A DNA stretch of 57,483 nucleotides from Welwitschia mirabilis (lineage: Eukaryota > Gnetophyta > Gnetopsida > Welwitschiales): assembly GCA_051453625.1 (NCBI GenBank), contig JBOZIK010000001.1, forward strand, positions 217,987,732 through 218,045,214. Reading direction: 5' to 3'. Made by a program: the position numbers and the translations under genes. This document shows positions 47,960-57,483 of the stretch, one piece after another. A model generated the notes under the pieces. The model saw only the letters and a program-made list of their open reading frames with translations, had not been told where the DNA came from and searched no databases. Position 1 is the stretch's first letter. Each line of letters begins with the position of its first letter.

Positions 47960-49400
47960 AATGAGCATTGGATGCTAGTAATTCAAGAAGAATTAAATTA
48001 GTTTGAGAGGTGTGATGTTTGGAAACTCACTTCAAGGCCATCCAACATAGTAGTAATTGGCACAAAATGGGTCTTCAAAAATAAAACATATAAAAATGGT
48101 AATGTGATTATAAAGAAAGCAAGGCTATTAAAAGGTTACAACCAATAAAAAGGCATTTTTTTAATTAAACCTTTGCACTAGTATCATGTATGAAATCTAT
48201 AAGAATGATTTTGGTCTTTGCATGTGTCAAACAATTTACTCTATTAGATAGATGTTAAGAGTAACTTTTTGAATGTAGTACTTTAATAGGAGGTATGCAT
48301 TAAGTAANNNNNNNNNNNNNNNNNNNNNNNNNNNNNNNNNNNNNNNNNNNNNNNNNNNNNNNNNNNNNNNNNNNNNNNNNNNNNNNNNNNNNNNNNNNNN
48401 NNNNNNNCCTACTAAGTATTCAACAATATAACTCATGAAGTAGAGAAGACTATTAATGTTAAAATAGATGATACTGACTTAACTTTTGTTTGTCTATAGG
48501 ATGGCTATGTACTCATATAGCTTGAATAACCCTACAAAAACCCTCAAGCACAATTATATAGTAAGGAGAATAAGGAGGAAGAAAGTAAAAAGGAAACATC
48601 TTCAAACATGATTAGACTAAAAAAGTATTATTTTACAAGCAGCATTGTTAGCAGTCCATATGGTAGTATTTAAACTTAAAGCTGTGCTAATGATTTTTGT
48701 GGATCTATAACATACATTTCACTAGTATAACCCAAAAATTCCAAGAAAGTAGAAAGCAATGAGCATTGTATGCTAGTAATTCAAGAAGAATTAAATTAGT
48801 TTAAGAGGTGTGATGTTTGGGAACTCACTTCAAGGCCATCCAACATAGTAGTAATTGGCATAAAATGGATCTTCAAAAATAAAATAGATAAAAATGATAA
48901 TGTGATTAGAAAGAAAGCAAGGCTATTAAAAGGTTACAACCAATAAAAAGGCATTTTTTTTAATTAAACCTTTTCACTAGTATCATGTATGAAATCTATA
49001 AGAATGATTTTGGTCTTTGCATGTATCAAACAATTTACTCTATTAGATAGATGTTAAGAGTAACTTTTTGAATGGAGTACTTTAATAGGAGGTATACATT
49101 GAGTAACCTAAAGTTTTTATTAACTATTATAAATTAGATTATATTTACAGATTGAAAAATACTCTCTATAGTTTCAAGCAAGCATCTAGAGCTTGGTATA
49201 AGAGACTCTTAGGAAATATGCCAGAAAATGTATTCAAAAGAGTACATCTAATTTTACTTTGTTTATCAAAATAGATGGTAGATATTTTACTATTATATAA
49301 ATCTATATGAATGATATCATTTTTGATGCCACTAATAAATCACTATGTAAGAAGTTTGTTAAGATTATGTAGGATGGATTTGAGATGAGTCTTATAAGAG
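47960..49400 (+). pseudogene. Copia-2 reverse transcriptase remnant (partly doubled)
   Basis: The RT start reads IQEELN-stop-FERCDVWKL, then VIGTKWVFKNK and KARLLKGYNQ, the LxQFxRNxVWxLV...GTKWVFRNK...ARLVAKGYxQ block. This block is present at 47960-48307 and again at 48760-49106 because the gap flanks are duplicated. RLKNTLYSFKQASRAWYKRL follows at 49150-49210. The catalytic motif at 49301-49320 reads YMNDIIFD in place of YVDDIIFG, so the first Asp is Asn. CKKFVKIM and FEMS close the palm. Confidence 0.9.
48308..48407. other. Assembly gap, 100 N, with ~700-base duplicated flanks
   Basis: 47611-48307 (697 bases) is repeated as 48408-49106 (699 bases) at a few per cent difference, both running exactly to the gap edge. 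The clearest case in the window of an unmerged overlap. Confidence 0.9.
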
Positions 49401-49559
49401 AAATGAGTAACTTTTTAAGGCTTCAAGTTATGAAACACCAATAAGGTATTTTTTTCCCTCAATTTAAATATGTTAAAAATTTATTAGCAAAATATAGCTT
49501 ATAGGATAATAAGGAAAAAGTCATTCCAAAGAGCCAAAGGATATAACTAAATAAAGATG

Positions 49560-50210
49560 AACATTCTAAAAAAGTTTATCAAAAGCTATACAGAGGTATG
49601 ATTGGTAGTTTATTATATCTTACAACTAGCAGACCTAATATTATATTAAGTATAGGAATTCATGACCATTACCAGAGTGATCCTAAAGAATCACATCTTA
49701 TAACTATTAAAAGAATATTTCAATATTTAAAAGGTATTACTAATTGGAGTCTTTAGTATATAAAGTACTTTTGCCTTGATCTAGTTGGGTATTATAAGGC
49801 ACACTGGATAGGTTAAAAAAATGATAGGAGAATTACTAGTAAAAATTGCTTCTTACTTGGGCAATGCTTAATGTCTTGGAGTAGCAACAAGTAAGATTCA
49901 ACCACTTTTTTAACTAACAAAGTAGAGTACATCACTACTATAAGTTGTTGTGCTTAAATAATTTAAATAAAAAAAACCTTAAAGGACTTTAAACTAATCA
50001 TGAAGAGCATTCCTATTTATTAGAACAATAAAAGTGCAATTAACATCTTGAAGAATCCTATTCAAAATTCACAAACTAAGCATATTGAGATCAAATATTA
50101 TTTCCTCAAAGAGCATGTACAAAATAAAGACATCATATTAGAGTATGCTAAGAAAGGTTGATTAAACTTGGATGGAACTTGGAAATTGATCCTTATTAAT
50201 CAGATAATTC
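49560..50210 (+). pseudogene. Copia-2 RNase H remnant
   Basis: The domain reads KLYRGMIGSLLYLTTSRPNI, then ESHLITIKRIFQYLKGITNW, NDRRITSKNCFLLGQCLMSW, a decayed TNKVEYITTISCCA (normally TAEAEYIAAGSCC), and finally NNKSAINILKNPIQNSQTKH followed by IEIKYYFLKEHVQ. These are the standard copia RNase H blocks and they are well preserved apart from stops. Pol ends near 50210. Confidence 0.9.
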
Positions 50211-50384
50211 TATAGGTAACTATTCTAAAATCTTAATTCAACATTTTAAGTATTAATAATTTATGAGTTAAGACATTATCTAGAACTAGACAGGTGTATC
50301 ATGTGCATGTTATTTCATCATTCATTAAAGCTATGATTGTCCAATATTAATATTAGCTATAGAAGATTTTGAGTTTCCATTTTA

Positions 50385-50660
50385 TAGGAAAGATATCTTT
50401 GAAGTTGCAGACATCTAAGTTAGAGATATCTTTAAGTATGTAGACATCTTTTAAGTAGATGTCTTTGGTTAAGAAGATGTTTTTAGAGACCAGGTATTAT
50501 TTTATTAATCCTATTTATTTTTAAAGTAGAAATCTTTAGTTTTCTAGACATTTTTATCATGCTTAGTAACTTTTGAAATGTTTTATTAGTAGATGTCTAC
50601 TTTCATTATTCTAGATGTCTTTCAAGTAGTAAACATCTTTCACACACTTTGCTATAAATT
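50385..50660. repeat. Palindrome array 1 (AGACGTCT-derived)
   Basis: Eleven or so copies of an 8-base palindromic core occur, 15-60 bases apart: AGATATCT (50389, 50423), AGACATCT (50407, 50441), AGATGTCT (50457, 50593, 50613) and one-mismatch forms such as AAGATGTT and AAACATCT. Flanks often extend it to GTAGACATCT or GTAGATGTCTAC. All variants are explained by loss of a central CpG from AGACGTCT. Confidence 0.8.
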
Positions 50661-50661
50661 T

Positions 50662-50761
50662 NNNNNNNNNNNNNNNNNNNNNNNNNNNNNNNNNNNNNNN
50701 NNNNNNNNNNNNNNNNNNNNNNNNNNNNNNNNNNNNNNNNNNNNNNNNNNNNNNNNNNNNN
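50662..50761. other. Assembly gap, 100 N, with 40-base duplicated flanks
   Basis: 50622-50661 is repeated as 50762-50801 with one difference. Confidence 0.9.
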
Positions 50762-51073
50762 TCAAGTAGTAAACATCTTTCACACAATTTGCTATAAATT
50801 TAAAAAACACACTAAAAACAAGGGTTTCAACTCTTTTTAAGTAGGAAAGGGATCATCAACCATTATTTTTAATCCTCCATTCAACAGACATCCTCATCAT
50901 AGTGATCTATAGCCTAATCTTTCTTAAATACCACATTGTAGACATCTCTTAATTTAAAAAAAATCTATGTAGCTAACAAATCAAGTGCTATTTATTTGAT
51001 AGTTGATTTTTTTCTTTGGTTATTTCACATATTCTATCAAAGTTTTATTCTTTTATTTTTTTACTTTTAAATT

Positions 51074-52740
51074 ATGAGCAGAGAGCTCTTTAGTACTTCA
51101 AAAAGAAAGAAGCATACTATTGACACATAGAGACCTTAGTATGAAATATAATTTTATCATGAATTAGTAGCAAAATAGTTTAAAACATGGGCCATTGTGG
51201 AAAGGATTATTGGTTTTTGAAAAACTAGAAAAGATAAGATCCTTTCCTACTTCTCTTATATTGATTAGGATATAGTAATAAAACTCTAGTAAAGCATTCC
51301 AAACCTAGTTGTTTGTGAGTTCTATGCCAACATCCATGCTAGATGATACTACTAGCATATTTTAGACAAAAGTAAAAGGTATTTCTCCCTTTCTCATATC
51401 TATTTTTCTCAGTTATCTACTTGGCATAGATGATCTAGAGCTTTCTTAGTTATATATGCATTCTTTTAAGGATATCTTCACATGTCATATTGTTAAGATT
51501 TCACCGTGTTCATTAAGCAATGTTATTTTTGGGCATACAAAGATGAAGTTTTATGAGAACGTGACATAAAAAGATATGGTACGTGATGCATTAATTTTAA
51601 ATCTAATTACATTCTATGATATTTTAGTTCACAGAGGTAGCTCTAGGTACTATAACCTGATGCAAACATTTATAATATATTGCCTTTTTATAAGAATTAA
51701 AATTGATCTTGACTTCAAATTATGCATGAAGATTATTACCCTCTTTTCTAAGGTTAGACTTTAGGTCTTCCCAATTTGATTGCTTGATAATTAGTAATGC
51801 TAGCATATCATTTTCATATGTTAATCTTATTTAGCTTAAAAATCCACTTTTAGAGTTTAATAAAAAGTGGCGTGCTTTAATACATGTAGAAAAATTCATA
51901 TGCAAAAGGTCTTCTAAGGCATAATTTTAAAGATATCATTTCATTGATATTCACAATTCCTCATTAGGGAAGAAGGATCTCAAGGTAATTACAGAAATGA
52001 TGGACATAATGGACCAAAATAATTTGAGATTAAATAACTATATATAGCAACTACCAAGGGAGAGGCACCTACAAGTAGTTGAGAATTCATGGGGGCTTCT
52101 ACATGATTTGATTATAGTAGTAGTTTGAGGGAGAGGCATTATCCACACCTTCTACTATAGGTTATGAATTTGATAGAGTAGAGGATTCAAATGCTTTAAA
52201 GTCCATAGAGTAGAAGTCACACTTTTAGGAGGAGCACTAGACTTCATTACAAACTCTAGCATAGGCTCAGGGGAAATAGTAGGAAGACTTAGAGAATAGA
52301 TGATGAGCAGATTATCTTTTGGATCTTATCATAAGCTATTCATTTGCTATTTTACACATCCACCTTCACCATCTTGTGTACCTATACTAGCTCATCTTTC
52401 AACAACATCACCACCTCTTGCCTTTCCTATTCAGGCACCATCTCTCAACACCACTCCCTTCTCAATATCTAGCTTTACTAAGATTACCATCATTAGTCTC
52501 TCTAGCACATCCATCACCTATTAGACATGCTCTTGCATAAGGAGACAGATACCTTAGGATGATGATGAGATATCATAATAGTTATCATAGAAATGACATA
52601 TGCCTCTACTTATATCATCTTTCTTGTATTTCATCTAGACCTCTAACACCAAAGATAGTAATGATGATAATGATGATACTAAGGATGACATTTAGTATAC
52701 TAGTGATTTAATCCTTAGTGACTAGTTTCTTTTGTGCTAT
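51074..52740 (+). pseudogene. Putative plant transposon protein frame, decayed
   Basis: From ATG at 51074 the frame reads MSRELFSTSKRKKHTID, then, across stops, FYHELVAK, WAIVERIIGF and IPNLVVCEFYANIHA. This resembles the plant 'putative plant transposon protein' domain family, where a basic start is followed by ..YExxxxRxxxxERG.. and PELVxEFYANL. The middle is degraded. A Pro/Ser/Thr-rich segment follows (52300-52524: THPPSPSCVP, STTSPPLAFP), then an acidic run NDDNDDTKDD near 52650. It lies between pol and the 3' LTR of copia-2, where SIRE-type elements carry an extra or env-like frame. Function unknown. Stops make it inactive. Confidence 0.55.
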
Positions 52741-53172
52741 CTAAAAAGAGGGAGAAGATGGACAAATAAAATTGGATCATATTGGACATCGTGTAAGAGC
52801 TTATAGGACATGGACTTGAGATGGGTGGTTGTACTTCTTATAAGTGACATCATTATTGATGATCACTTTCACATGTTAGCACACATATCATGATAACTTG
52901 ATGAATTTTTTAAATTCTTTATTAGTTGTTGAACTTCTTTAATGTTCAATGTGATTTGTGATTTGACATGTATATAGAAATTTAATATATTAGCACTACT
53001 TTTTGTTTACTATCTTGCAAGGATTATTAATGTGTTTTTTAAATGATTTCACTTTATAATTTTTTTTTAATATGGGTTCTATAATACACTATGTCTCATA
53101 TTGGATTAAGTTATCTCAAGTAAAATGGAACATGATTGCACTAATGAGATTTTCCAAGTTTTGGACATCATT

Positions 53173-53186
53173 AAAAAGAAGGAGAT
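53173..53186 (+). promoter_or_regulatory. Copia-2 polypurine tract
   Basis: AAAAAGAAGGAGAT lies immediately before TGTTG. SIRE-type elements have AAGGGGGAGAT followed by TGTTG at the 3' LTR start, so this is a slightly decayed version of the plus-strand primer. Confidence 0.8.
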
Positions 53187-53364
53187 TGTTGATAAAATCC
53201 TAGTTTTGATGGTTCCACTTCTCAAATGTGATGTGTCTAATATGAAAATAGGATATTAGAGAACACTTGAGTTGAAAATAGGGATTAAGATAGTAAAACC
53301 TCAAAGCTTAAAGTTCATAGAAGCTTTAGCTCAAATTTCATGAAGATTAGGCAAAATTGACTTA

Positions 53365-53990
53365 AGACGTCTATAGTACTGAAGACATCCATGATAATGA
53401 TGTTTGATATCTTGAAGCTTTCTAGGATAAATTTGAAGTTGACATAGGTGATAGACATCTAAAGACATATATACTAAACCAAGAAAGCTAAGATAGGTAA
53501 AAGATGTTTAGGAAAATAAAGATGTCTATACTACTTCAAGTATTAAATGATGTCTACTAAAATGAAGATGTCAATGCTGAACTAAAAGAGATGATAGAGG
53601 TAAATTATGCCATGATGAATTATTTACANNNNNNNNNNNNNNNNNNNNNNNNNNNNNNNNNNNNNNNNNNNNNNNNNNNNNNNNNNNNNNNNNNNNNNNN
53701 NNNNNNNNNNNNNNNNNNNNNNNNNNNNACTACTTCAAGTATTAAATGATGTCTACTAAAATGCAGATGTTAATACTGAACTAAAATAGATGATAGAGGT
53801 AAATTATGCCATGACAAATTATTTACATTCTAGGGGATCAGATAAGTTTTACATGATGAATTTATGATGTAGAAGGAGTGGAAATATAATAGTTCTATAA
53901 TTATTAAAATCTAGGTAGTTTGACCAAATACATATTTCAAGATGAAGAATTCTACATAACAGAGACATCTACTACATCAAATACATCTAT
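53365..53990. repeat. Palindrome array 2 (AGACGTCT-derived)
   Basis: It begins with the only perfect AGACGTCT (53365-53372), followed by AAGACATCC, TAGACATCT, AAGATGTTT, AAGATGTCTA, GATGTCTACT, GAAGATGTCA and, after the gap, GAGACATCTACT. Spacing is irregular, 15-60 bases. It lies inside the 3' LTR of copia-2. Confidence 0.75.
53629..53728. other. Assembly gap, 100 N, with 99-base duplicated flanks
   Basis: 53530-53628 recurs as 53729-53827, same length, six differences by eye. Confidence 0.9.
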
Positions 53991-54813
53991 CCTAAAAAAT
54001 GGAAAAAATATAAAATAACCATTAAACAACCAAATCTTAGCCACTTATAGTTATTGCAGTACATTTAAATGTTTTCAATTAAGTAGGCTAAGAATAAATC
54101 TCAGGCATAAAAGGTAAAAAATATAAAGACAAAAGCAGTACTCATTTTGGTGATTAGCACTACACATTAAGGATTATATGTCCATGATAAAGAGAATCAT
54201 TTACTAAAAACATTATTTAATCATTAACTCTTTCACAACTACATAACTCTAATCTTGAATATTCATGGGTGTTTACATTAATGAGAACTCAATCATGCCA
54301 TTAAAGTGACATCTCTTAGGCTTGTTATTCTTCTTTAGTATTATTTATTATTAATTCATTATAGGAATATTTAATTAGTAAATTAATTCTTTCTAGTTCA
54401 TAAATTGTAATTACCTTCTTTACTAAGATCCCTTACTTGGGTATTCCAAAGTGTAAATCTATCCTTATATGGATCTATTTCTTTGAGTGCTTAAGAGTAC
54501 AACTTAAATTGGGTTTATTACAATCCTTGAGAGTAAGAGAATGATATCTTATGAGGAGTATCTCATTTGTATGTAAGATTGTAAAATCACTATTTTTGTT
54601 AAGGATATCTAAAGATGTAAAGGGAAGCTACCCTCTATATGTGAATGAACCCAAGTTGGGGAATCATGCTAAATTGATAAGGTTTCTATTATGCATTTCC
54701 ATTTGTTTTTAATTAGAATTTTTATTTGGTAAAAGTTATTTACCCCTTCCCTATGAGTTCAATGATTCTCATTATGATTTAAATATAGTAGCCTTATTGT
54801 TGCATTAACAACA

Positions 54814-57360
54814 TTTTACTGTGGAATTAAATTAAAATATCTAATTTTTCTTTCTAATATATCTTATCATAATTGGATAAGTTTATTTGAGTAATTACCT
54901 TTACAATTCTTAAAATATCAAAGCCTAATCTACTCATCTTACCAAATCTTAATTAAACTAAAGCTTTTGTTACCACTAATTAATTGCTAATGTGATTAGA
55001 TGCTTGACGGATTACATTATAAGATCAAGTTTATTGTCTAGGAAAAACTTGCTTTCTTTATATATTTAATCTTAATCTATTCAAACTTTAGGTTTTTTAT
55101 TTTTTCAGGCTAATATTGAATGATTGACTATATGTTTTATTAGGAATACTCAATTAATATTTGGAGTTATTTAAAGATCTTACAAACTCATATAAGTTGT
55201 CCCTCTATTAATTAAAGTTAGTCCAACTTACATAAAAAGTATTATAATCATTCCATCAAATATCATGAATCCTATTGATTATCTAAGAAAATTTCACTAT
55301 TTATCATAATTATTTAAGAATAAAGAGTAATAATCTGTTCATTATCATTAAGATAAGCATCATATGGTTTTCATAAGATTTATTTTCTTTGTATTATATA
55401 CAAAAATTTAGATTAGGATTTTTAAAATACTTTTTAGTCATTGTTGAATGTGAAGAATTATTTTGTTCATGGGATATTTAATTAAACATCTCTGACATTC
55501 TTTATAATGTGTAATAAATGTATAGCAAATTTTTTTGGTGAACATAGTCTAAGAATGTGATTAAGGACATAAAATTTTAACATATTTCCCTATGATATTT
55601 TACTACTTTCATCTTAAATATTATTCCTATGTCTTATTTTTTTTTAGTATCTTATCCTAGTATTAAGATTTCTATCTAACTTTAAATATTATAGTTTCTA
55701 ATATTTCAAATGTAAAGTTTGAGATAAGTAAATTTGATTTTAATAAAAAGTTTTGACTATGACAAAAAAAATTTAAAGAATTATAAAAAATTAATTAAGT
55801 ATTTAAGATAAAGATGAGATAACAATTCTCTTATAGTACTATCCATTTGAGTTTTACAAAATGTAGTGATGGATAATTTTATAGCTAGTTTATGGAGCAA
55901 GCTAAAGAATAATTGCTAAAAAGTAATCATTTTATATTTAGTGTGATAAATTTGGAGAAAATAATTATTATTCACTCTACTTTTTCTCTACTTTATATAA
56001 TAATGAGGTCTAGCTAAAAGCATCCATAAGAATAACTAAATTATTAAGGTTATATAATCCATTTGTTTCTAATTGTTATACCTTATTTTTTACCTCTTTT
56101 TCATATGCCTTATTAATTTTAACAAGTCTATATTATACCGAGATATCATGTAGTATAGAAATATGCACCCTTGGAGAATTGTTTTGTCATACTTATAATG
56201 GATGTTAGTATTTACATAAGCTAGCTTAGAAGATATTCCTACCCTTTAGATAACTTGCATTAGATAAATTTTCTTACTAAATTCATTATTTTTACTTTAT
56301 TAGAATTACTTAAAATGATTTAAAATTTTCAAATTTTTTTAGTGCAAAACTTAAGATTTGCTTAAGTGTCTAATGATTTCTTGTATCTTCTTCAAGTTTT
56401 GATTTTCATCAATTATAATTTTTATTGGTATCAATAAGGAATGTACTTTTTTATTAAATATTTGATTTCTAATAGTAATCTTTTCACTTTTTATTTATAA
56501 TGTAATAACTTTGATGATATAGTTACCCCTTATTTCCATCAACATAATGAATTTTTATCTATTAGTGGATCATATCTATTCTTGAATTTTTATTTTGATA
56601 AGTCTTCTAATTGTTCTAATCACATATTCATAGTACTAAATGAAAGCCAACCTAATAATATAGGCCCATGTAGGTAAGTAATGGCATGTCGGTGTTCTAT
56701 TTATAGTCTTGTGAGAATGGGAGTTAAAAAAAAACAAAACATCCTAACAAGTGCAAGGGTTGGTTATTGTGATGTCCTCCTTCTCATTTATTACCAGATT
56801 AATATATACGAAAGGCTTGCTTACACGCCATAAATGAGTTGATTCATTGATCATTAGCTTATGTATGAATTGACTTGATTGAATGATCTATCTATAAGTA
56901 TTATAAAGCAATCCATACAACATGTTGTAGACAACCACATTAGAAGAGAGACCTTTAGAACTTTCTAAAGTCTATTTTGTTGACGATAAAGTTGTTTCTA
57001 ATGCAAAATTACTTTTTGGTTCTTTATTGATTGAACTTTTTAAATCTATTTCTAATTATAAAATTGTGTTTTCCAACTTCTTAATTTTTGTAGGGAATCT
57101 TCATTTTATCCTTATTATATTTGTCATACATATTACTTTTATGCATGAATAGTTTTTTGGCACATCTTCTTGTTTCTTGGATTTTTCTTTAATATCTTTA
57201 TTTTAAATAAGATACCTATAAGTATAAAATACCAAAAGCATAATTTATAAAAATATGTCAAATAAACATCCATCATATAAAAAGGAATCTCATACATGAA
57301 TGAAGCAACAAGTAAACAAATGCAATAATTATTGGAATATAAATATGAAATACCATCTAT
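54814..57360. other. AT-rich right flank, nothing recognised
   Basis: No coding domain, repeat family or RNA gene is visible in either strand. Open frames are short and composed of Phe, Ile, Tyr, Lys and Asn, as expected by chance at this base composition. Confidence 0.5.
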
Positions 57361-57369
57361 AAAGCTATA

Positions 57370-57421
57370 TTTGTGTGTGCATACGTGTGTATACACACAC
57401 ACACACCCACACACACACACA
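57370..57421. repeat. CA/TG microsatellite with inverted symmetry
   Basis: A TG-rich part (TTGTGTGTGCATACGTGTGT) runs into ATACACACACACACACCCAC and further CA repeats, so the two halves can pair as a hairpin. A 101-codon minus-strand frame across it (57139-57444) is Cys/Val/Tyr-rich because of the repeat and is not a gene. Confidence 0.9.
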
Positions 57422-57483
57422 TAAAAATACACATACAGATACATATATATAAAGAAATGTCTTACATACTGTAAGAAATTCTA

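Larger units (their letters stand above)
46990..54813 (+). mobile_element. Copia-2, SIRE-type (Sirevirus-like) Ty1/copia
   Basis: A 5'-truncated Ty1/copia element. It keeps integrase, RT and RNase H remnants, then a palindrome array, a putative plant transposon protein frame, a polypurine tract and a 3' LTR. SIRE-lineage signs are the integrase phrase from LYELWSGKKPSISYLYVFG to VEKAINVKIDD, the extra frame after pol, the repeated palindromes, a purine tract ending GGAGAT directly before TGTTG, and a long LTR opening with a TTTTGATG phrase. Gag, protease and the 5' LTR are missing. Three 100-N gaps with duplicated flanks complicate it. Confidence 0.8.
53187..54813 (+). repeat. Copia-2 3' LTR
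   Basis: The left edge is set by the polypurine tract: TGTTGATAAAATCC followed by TAGTTTTGATGGTT, close to the opening of SIRE-type LTRs. The probable right edge is CAACA at 54809-54813, the inverted complement of TGTTG. It contains palindrome array 2 and, at 54490-54670, a stretch with GAGTGCTTAAGAGTACAACT and AAGCTACCCTC that recalls the R/U5 part of such LTRs. About 1.4 kb remain after discounting the gap and its duplicated flank. The 5' partner is absent, so the length cannot be verified. Confidence 0.65.

Noticed and set aside
52300-52524. Pro/Ser/Thr-rich 74-codon frame as an independent gene
   Set aside because: It follows the putative plant transposon protein frame in copia-2 and is better explained as its linker region.
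57139-57444. 101-codon minus-strand open frame
   Set aside because: Its N-terminal third is the translated CA/TG microsatellite and the rest has only AT-driven composition with no family motif.
1-57483. tRNA or rRNA genes and bacterial-type operons
   Set aside because: I found no cloverleaf with matching arms, no rRNA-like block and no ribosome-binding site pattern; the sequence is consistent with plant nuclear DNA.

Overview
This window looks like a stretch of plant nuclear heterochromatin from a genome that is extremely A+T-rich: the lines I sampled by eye are roughly a quarter G+C. It contains no intact gene that I can defend. Almost everything recognisable is a decayed retrotransposon of a plant lineage: Ty3/gypsy of the Athila/Tat type, Ty1/copia including one with SIRE-type (Sirevirus) features, L1-type LINEs and one probable tRNA-derived SINE. 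Reading frames are broken mainly by stops at former CAG, CAA, TGG and CGA codons, as expected from long C-to-T decay of methylated DNA. The base composition and the fixed-size scaffold gaps would fit a very AT-rich angiosperm, for example a Rafflesiaceae holoparasite such as Sapria, but that identification is a guess.

Layout, left to right. 1-6740: no gene recognised, with a patch that keeps CpG (340-650), three short unrecognised minus-strand frames (884-1902), a SINE-like copy (2700-2840) and a fold-back repeat (3583-3763). 6740-10270 plus 16706-18100: one minus-strand Athila/Tat gypsy (gypsy-1) split by a complete but dead Ty1/copia element (copia-1, 10271-16705) with two LTRs, primer-binding site, gag, protease, integrase, RT and RNase H remnants. 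19504-32640: a plus-strand gypsy cluster with three same-orientation LTR copies, LTR A, LTR B and LTR C. A pol-bearing interior (gypsy-2) lies between A and B, and a pol-poor interior with an unrecognised 144-codon frame and a fragment of a different RT lies between B and C. An inverted fragment of the same LTR sits inside gypsy-2. 32700-40030: minus-strand gypsy-3, whose integrase is split by a minus-strand LINE (33260-35170). 43400-45700: a second minus-strand LINE. 46110-46370: a mosaic of short repeats. 46990-54813: a 5'-truncated SIRE-like copia element with integrase, RT, RNase H, a palindrome array, a putative plant transposon protein frame, a polypurine tract and a 3' LTR. 54814-57483: AT-rich flank ending in a CA microsatellite.

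The remains do not work together as a pathway; they record nested insertions. Two observations stand out. First, an array of short palindromes in the SIRE-like element appears in exactly the four states expected if an ancestral AGACGTCT lost its central CpG by deamination on either or both strands. Second, six of the eight 100-N gaps are flanked by near-identical direct copies (six pairs, equal or nearly equal in length), which points to unmerged contig overlaps; part of the SIRE-like pol is probably present twice only because of this. I found no evidence of a new functional system.
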